From the NCBI GenBank assembly GCA_025403435.1, contig CM046333.1, positions 38,841,127 through 38,905,126 on the forward strand: a stretch of 64,000 nucleotides of DNA, in the 5' to 3' direction. Shown piece after piece: positions 58,260 through 64,000 of the stretch. Position numbers and translations under genes: made by a program. Numbering within the stretch: position 1 is the first letter of the stretch; each line of letters starts with the position of its first letter. Source of the stretch: Artocarpus heterophyllus (lineage: Eukaryota; Streptophyta; Magnoliopsida; Rosales; Moraceae). Below the pieces are notes generated by a model. It ran no database searches. It was not told where the DNA came from and was given only the letters and a program-made list of their open reading frames with translations.

Positions 58260-59060
58260 CCTAGAGATACAGAATTTCTCGGCAACGTTGTAAGACATGG
58301 CCTACGCTAACAACATCGCTGTAGTCAGGAAACACATATTTCCCCATAAGTACAAAAATTTACCGCAAGCTCTCCGGACTATTAACGGTTAAGGAATACA
58401 ATATTTACATGGAAACACTAAATTTATATGTAAATACAAAAATTTATTGGCAACTTCGTCTGACCACTGGCAGCTAAGAAATACTTTATTTACAAGGACA
58501 ATAACGTATTCCTATGTAAATACAAAAAGTCACCAATGATGTCATTGTATATCACCTACACCAACAATATCGTCGACAACGAGGAAATACTAAATTAACA
58601 TTGAAATGTTACATTTTCATGTAAATACAAAAATAAACAGACGATGTCACCGGATATCACTAGCACCTAGTGTCGGCGTTGGTGGCCAGGAAATGCTATA
58701 TTTTCATGTAAATATAAAGGCCCTTTTTGTTTTAGTTCTCAAAATTTTTAGAAATATTTTCGCATGTTTTTCGAGACAAAAGTTTTAAAAACACCCTAGT
58801 GCAATACCCAAAAAGTTCTTATTTTTTAAAATAAAAATATTTTTACCCATTTTGAAAACAATACTAAACGGCTCCAAAATTTTATAAACAAAATTGCTAG
58901 ATTTCTCCATACTAGCGACATTGCCAGTGGTCAAGAAATATACTATTTACATGAAAATATTGTCTATTTATATAAATCCAAAAAATTCACAAATCCAAAA
59001 CCAACGACGTCATCGGCCGACAAAAAATAATGCATTCCCTATGAATACAAAATTTAATCA
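58260..59060. repeat. Degenerate tandem array, unit about 85-105 bp
   Basis: The phrase TGTAAATACAAAAA recurs near 58341, 58430, 58513, 58619, 58706, 58974 and 59041, each followed by a more GC-rich segment (TCACCGATGATGTCATCG-like) and by GGAAATAC..TTTACATG. One gap is explained by the MITE at 58713-58877. Confidence 0.65.
58713..58877 (+). mobile_element. MITE with GGCC-type ends, copy B
   Basis: About 160 bases, starting GGCCCTTTTTGTTTTAGTTC and ending ACTAAACGGCTCC. It is the diverged inverse of 57788-57953 and is embedded in the tandem array. Confidence 0.6.
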
Positions 59061-59845
59061 AACAACAAAAAATACACACAAAGAAACTAAACAAGCTATA
59101 AAAAAAAACACTATTTTGCTTTTCTTTTAGCTTTTTTTTTCTTTGTTGTCTCTGCCACTGCTCGTCTATGTGGTCTATGACTCCGGCGTGGTAGCTTCTC
59201 CTTTCAAGCATCACAATTCCTCAGCTTGACAATTCCATCAACAACCCAGATCAACTTATGATGTCTTCATGATGGAGCACCACATGTTTGCGCAATTTAC
59301 AAGACGACGAGTCTTGACGGAGAAGATCTGGAAACGATTCGTGGTAGAGTAGCAACCGTGTAATAAATAGTGGTGTCTAGTGTTTTGTTGTTCTGGCATT
59401 CAGCATGTCGATTTGTGGTGGTGTAGTCGATCGGAACAAAGCAACGACGGTGACGGCTTCGACTCAATCATGACGGAGCAACGACGACGACAAGGAAATG
59501 ATTCGATGAAGTCTATCCGGTTAAAGATGGCCGCAACGGCTCAACCGTGGAGGCCTAGGTCCATGGGTCTGATAGGTGAAGAGAGAGAAAGGGAAGACTA
59601 AAAGAGGAGGCTTGGATTTGTGTGTCTGTCGGGAGAAGAAAGAGAAGGGAAGTAGAGGGGAAGAGTGAGAAAGAAACTAAGAAAAATTGGTAAATTAGGG
59701 TTCAATGTAAAAATAAAGGGTATATTAGGTTTTTCATTCTTCTAAATCAAGTTTAAAAATCAAGATGCTCTTTATTTTATATTTTTAAAACACCTGTCAT
59801 TATTTACCTAAGTAATTTAGTAAAACCTGCTATTTGTCACAATTT

Positions 59846-60457
59846 CTCATTAATTTATTAGGTATTAAAAGAAAAACACACACAATGAGTCAAAGACATA
59901 TATAATTAAATTTATATGATCTATTTAATTTTTTATGTCTCAAATAATATTTAACCAATTATATTATTACACATTATTTAAAAAATTTGAAACGTTTTTA
60001 ATGATTTTTACATGTTTTAACATTTAAGTATATACGACAAGGTATAAAATAGTTGGCTAAATGCTAATTGGGATATAAAAATTAAACTAAAAATCTCATT
60101 CCTAATAAAAAATGACATTTTAAAAACAAGCAAAATTAGTTGAAAAGGAAAGTAAAAGGAAAAAAGTGAAAAGTTCAAAAATTTCATTAGTTATATAAAC
60201 AACGTTCCAACAAAAATACTTGTATGCATTAAAAACCTAAAGTTGCAAGATGTTTGTGTATTAAAAAGGGACAGATTTTGGCTGATGGTGTTGCTGCAGT
60301 TGGGGCGATAGTAGCTTATATATGCCATAGGAAGGTTACAATTATGAGAATGCAGTGCTCATTAACAAGCGTTAGTATATGAGGATATCTATATTTTTTT
60401 CAAATGTGAAAATATGAAATTCATACTCATTTGACAAGCCATGAGTCTAAACAATTC
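59846..60457. other. AT-rich spacer
   Basis: No gene. A short readable stretch near 60275-60350 (ILADGVAAVGAIVAY) is hydrophobic but too short to assign. Confidence 0.35.
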
Positions 60458-60744
60458 GGAAGATTTTGATGAAAGGGCAAAAAAAAATCCTAATTGGATA
60501 AATGGTTTTTTTTTTTTGAACAAAAAAACATGCTTTTCTATGCAGGTAAATTGTCCCAGTTTTTAAAAAAAAAATAAGAAAAATGACTGTAGCAGGATAA
60601 GGAACCTCAAGATGATGAAACAAAAAAAAACTAGAACCGTTTTGATATTCAAAAAGCCTTTTTTTATGTCAAAAACTGTCCAAAAAAATTTAGACCATTT
60701 ATCCAAAAAAAATTTCTCATAAGGCCATTCTTAAAAATCAGTCC
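60458..60744 (+). mobile_element. hAT-type MITE, copy 3
   Basis: About 287 bases, starting GGAAGATTTTGATGAAAGGG and ending TTAAAAATCAGTCC. It is flanked by AACAATTC (60450-60457) and AAAAATTC (60745-60752), a 7/8 match. It shares the AATGACTGTAGCAGGATAAG core with the copy at 57355. Confidence 0.85.
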
Positions 60745-63700
60745 AAAAATTCACTAATGAAATGCCTATTTAAAAGCCCACTTACTCTAAAATTTAGACA
60801 ATAACGACGTTATGATGTTGGTGTCTAGGGTGAAGATGGATGATATTTTAGTAGATAAATTAACATCTACTCTAGAAGATAGATTATTAGGAGCCATTAT
60901 AAAATTTCTCGTTTGCCTACTGATTGGCCACAAAGTAAAGAATAACCCATTTGAAAGGAGGGGAAAGGAATAGCTTGGGCAGATAAATAGATTGTCAAAG
61001 GGGTACGGTGCCTAATAATTACAGTGAAAAGACGATATAAATTTTTAAGAAAAGGAGCGTCAAGAGAATGAAATTACCAAAAAAAAAAGACGACATTTTA
61101 TTGGCGAATTAAACATAAAATATGGCGGCTCAAAAAATCGATATCAAGATTACATGCTAATGCCAAGACTTATCTGGTACCAAGAAGATTAGAAATGACT
61201 TATTTGACGTATTATTTTGATTTATACTTTAATGCACATGCTATTTCAAATGTTGTATATATTTTTTATCATCACAATAAATGAACAGATGACAATCAAA
61301 TACTGAAATAAACAGATGTTATATTTGATGTCAAATTTATCGTCAAATATAATATATATCAAATTTAACATCAATAATACATATTACCATATTAAAGACT
61401 TATTTTTCTGCTCAAATGATAAAATTTGGGAAATGCTCTAGTGCCATAAATCATTTTAGTCAAACTAGCAATAATTATTTGAAACCTTATCAACTGTTTT
61501 TTTAAGTTTGTGTTAATGGAAATGCAAAAAATTCATCTTATATTTGAATAGTATAAGTGTTATCAACACAAATGACCCTCAGACTTTAGGGCGCCTTCCA
61601 CTTTGTCTTCGAAACTTTGAAAATTACCACTTTGTTTCTTGAACTTTTAAAACTCCTCATTTTACCCTTTGAACTTTAAAAAATACCACTGTCTTATGAA
61701 CTTTAAAAGCTCCTCATTTTACACATTGAACCTTCAATTTTGCATTCAAATAGATAGAATTAAGCCTACGTGATTCGCACATGGGTCACCTACAAGAGTA
61801 AAAATGAGATTTTTTCACTTTTAAGTTTTGTTTTATGTTTACACTCTCACTTAGAGTTCTTTTTTTTTTTGTACTTTCATCTAGGAAGGGAGATTGTATA
61901 CACATTTCTTCTCATTTTAATGTTTAACTCTTACTTAATAAGTCAATATTATTTGTCCATATCTGCTCATTTTTATTGGCTAACTCATCTTTTTTATCAT
62001 TCAAATTTAGTAATTGACGAACAATATCGACTTATTAAATATTATCTAAATAAAGAAATATGTGAATTATTAAAAAAAAGTACATATAATGATCTCTTCA
62101 TGGCAATAAATCATGCAAATTCCGAATTAACAAAATTTGATCATGAGGTAAATTTGGGTTAATCCTAAAGAAAATCCAAGATTTATATGGTAAAATAGGA
62201 TTTATCAAATTTAGTAATGAGTAAATTCGAGTATATAGTGGATTTACCGAATTTAGTTATAGGATTATTAAATATTGAATTTACCCTATTTTACTAACTT
62301 ACTCATAAGTTATGCTACTTATTTTTGTTCCTTGAAAATTATGCTCCGTTATTGTTTTAGGCAACAATAAAAAACTTGGCTCTCATTGTTTTTAGGTAAC
62401 AAGAAAAAAGAAGAGGGTACAAATCTTGGGTCTCATTATCAAAAAAAAAAAAAAAAAAAATCAAAACAAAAAAAAGAACAAAACTTGGGTCAAGTGGTAA
62501 ACGAATAGATCCCAGTACTTGGAAATTTGGTGACGATTTACCAGAATTTCCTTTTCAGAATTATAAATAGAGATTTACAAGTAAAACAGTATTTAGACTC
62601 GAAAAACGATTGAAAACAGGAGGAATGTCATATGATTCATATGCCTTCACCAAATATTAAACTAACTTCATGCATAATGTGGTGCTCCACCAATCACTCT
62701 TCAAAATTTTCATGCTTATGTCGAGTTCCAACAACTTAGCATTCTTCTCCAAAAAAACTAATTAAATTGGTACATAATTTCCAGACAATTTCTTGTTTCA
62801 TTTTATTTTATTTTATTTTTAATTTTTTCATAAACATATTCAAGTACCAAGTTGAGAAGTCAAACGTTTGAATTGACGACGTTGTGCTCAAGGTTTCACT
62901 AACTTCTAAGCTATTTCTTCAATAGGAGGAAAAAAATTAAAAAAATAATAAAAATCTTACCCATAAGATATAATTTTTTTACTATTGTATTTTTTCTAAT
63001 TTTGTTAAACTATCATGTTATCTTTAATTTAATACGATCTAATGCAATTTGATGGCTCAAAACTATACCCTATTGTTGCTTTGCATATTTTATCCTATTG
63101 ATGTTCTGCATATTGTAACACAAAAATTTTTTATATTTTAAGGGATTGATTATTTTTTGTAGCTTCATTAACCTTGGATCCATATACAGTCTTTAGCTTC
63201 ATTAAACCTTGGATGCATACATAGTCTCTTATTTTGAACCAAAAAAACAGTTGTTTTATTTTATGATGATGTAGAGTGCATAAACGAGCTTTATACTGTA
63301 GACAACTTGAACTCATGAGTTTGAATCGTTTTTCCAAACATAAGGTTACATATTATGAGGGAACATTATGTGATTGGAGAAAAACGCTTATGTCTTTTTG
63401 CACTTTTTATTTCAAAGTGATAGAATTCTATCAAAATTGCCCTAATGGTCGTAGTCCAAGGACCAAGATGGAAAATTTTCTATTAAAACAGTCCCAAATG
63501 AACATGTTACTTGTTCTAAACACTATTCTTAGTTTAAAATATTATAGAATTTGAGAGTTTTACCCTGAAAGTTTTATATTTTAAAGGGTTTAAATAGAGG
63601 GTAAGAATAATAAAAAGTGGGTAACATAAAACTAACAAAGCTACACACGCAAACGGCTAGATTTAATTAATTTTTCATATTCATTAAAGAGAGCAGTACA

Positions 63701-64000
63701 CAAAGTTAGGTGATTGTTAAAACCACTTTCTCAGGAAATATCATAAGTGTACTCTATTTTTTAAACCATCTTAAATTTGGTTTCTCTTTCTCTTTCCCCT
63801 TTTTCTTTGTCTCTTTCTAATTAGTTTTCTTATCAACAAACAAGCAAAGGCGCTGAAATGCTTGTGTCTTTAAGTCAGAGCCCAGTCCAAAAAAAAAAAA
63901 AAATTCCGAAGACAAGAGGCGTGACTGAATTAATAAAATAAGGTAAATAAATTAAAGTGTAAAAATTTTAGAAGAGTAAAATACAATTTTATGGATGAAA
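60745..64000. other. AT-rich region without genes
   Basis: No gene supported. It contains an element-end-like stretch at about 61570-61770 in which a 'cctcattttac..ttgaacttt' phrase is repeated, poly-A runs (62440-62460), a 34-bp tandem duplication (63161-63229) and a pyrimidine-rich stretch at about 63780-63815. The 130-codon ORF at 61770-62162 is a low-complexity mix of Phe, Leu, Asn and Lys without recognisable domains. Confidence 0.4.
63161..63229. repeat. Tandem duplication of a 34-35-bp unit
   Basis: AGCTTCATTAACCTTGGATC... (63161-63194) is followed directly by AGCTTCATTAAACCTTGGAT... (63195-63229) with few differences. Confidence 0.85.

Larger units (their letters stand above)
58089..59845. 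mobile_element. Second long-TIR element with tandem-repeat interior
   Basis: The left arm (from about 58089: AAAGAGCCAGATTTGTCTAA ... AAGTAAATAATGTCATATAT) matches, inverted and diverged, the right arm (to about 59845; minus strand CAAATAGCAGGTTTTACTAA ... GGTAAATAATGACAGGTGTT). The arms extend for about 100 bases. The interior has a degenerate tandem array (58260-59060), an embedded GGCC-end MITE (58713-58877) and a GC-richer block (59140-59690) with a 73-codon ORF of no known family. It has no transposase. It resembles a Mutator-like non-autonomous element; target duplication not established. Confidence 0.55.

Noticed and set aside
61770..62162. Plus-strand ORF of 130 codons
   Set aside because: AT-driven low complexity with no promoter, motif or domain; adjacent DNA looks like an element end.
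1..64000. tRNA and rRNA genes
   Set aside because: No complete cloverleaf with matching A and B boxes was found; the only tRNA-like match is the retrotransposon primer site at 2279-2290.

Overview
This is a nuclear DNA segment from an angiosperm, most likely a eudicot. The coding genes are plant-type: a MOT1 molybdate transporter, a CLE peptide precursor, an organellar GrpE, an eIF5 with a long leader intron, a 71-residue complex I subunit and a PPR remnant. They sit far apart in very AT-rich DNA full of LTR retrotransposon debris, MITEs and Mutator-like elements. Introns have GT/AG borders. There is no operon structure, CRISPR array, phage or plasmid signature. The species cannot be named from the sequence.

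Layout. 1-5.6 kb: an unrecognised 173-residue ORF (288-809, minus), then a 2.36-kb LTR with an adjoining tRNA-iMet primer site (2279-4658, minus) abutting a truncated copia-type LTR (to 5609). 5.6-8.4 kb: AT-rich, retroelement-like, no gene. 8.4-9.9 kb: MOT1 (minus), with an inverted-repeat element about 0.6-1.1 kb upstream of its ATG. 11.25-13.43 kb: solo LTR with a perfect 5-bp target duplication. 13.4-15.96 kb: no gene. 15.96-18.1 kb: a long-TIR Mutator-like element inserted in the LTR of a deleted copia element. 18.1-20.3 kb: non-coding repeat. 20.3-22.2 kb: PPR pseudogene. 22.8-23.0 kb: CLE gene (minus). 24.5-27.0 kb: three-exon GrpE (minus). 27-30.5 kb: no gene, one diverged direct repeat. 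30.5-33.5 kb: eIF5 (minus). 35.18-37.33 kb: a second LTR of the first family, apparently solo. 41.3-42.3 kb: an unrecognised broken gene. 43.1-44.7 kb: complex I B15/NDUFB4 subunit (minus). 45.25-53.2 kb: decayed Ty3/gypsy element carrying a spliced gene remnant in antisense downstream of integrase. 55-60.8 kb: cluster of MITEs and a second long-TIR element with a tandem array. 60.8-64 kb: AT-rich, no gene.

The host genes do not form a pathway: MOT1 handles molybdate, the CLE precursor makes a secreted signalling dodecapeptide, GrpE is the nucleotide exchange factor of organellar Hsp70, eIF5 is the GTPase activator of the 43S/48S initiation complex, and the B15 subunit belongs to mitochondrial complex I. 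The most informative material is the mobile-element record: three copies of one MITE family each flanked by an 8-bp duplication (one with an empty-site paralogue beside it), two long-TIR elements with GC-rich interiors, two solo LTRs with traceable target duplications, a near-palindromic motif cluster shared by two different LTRs, and the antisense spliced gene in the gypsy element. All calls are from reading the sequence; no database search was run.
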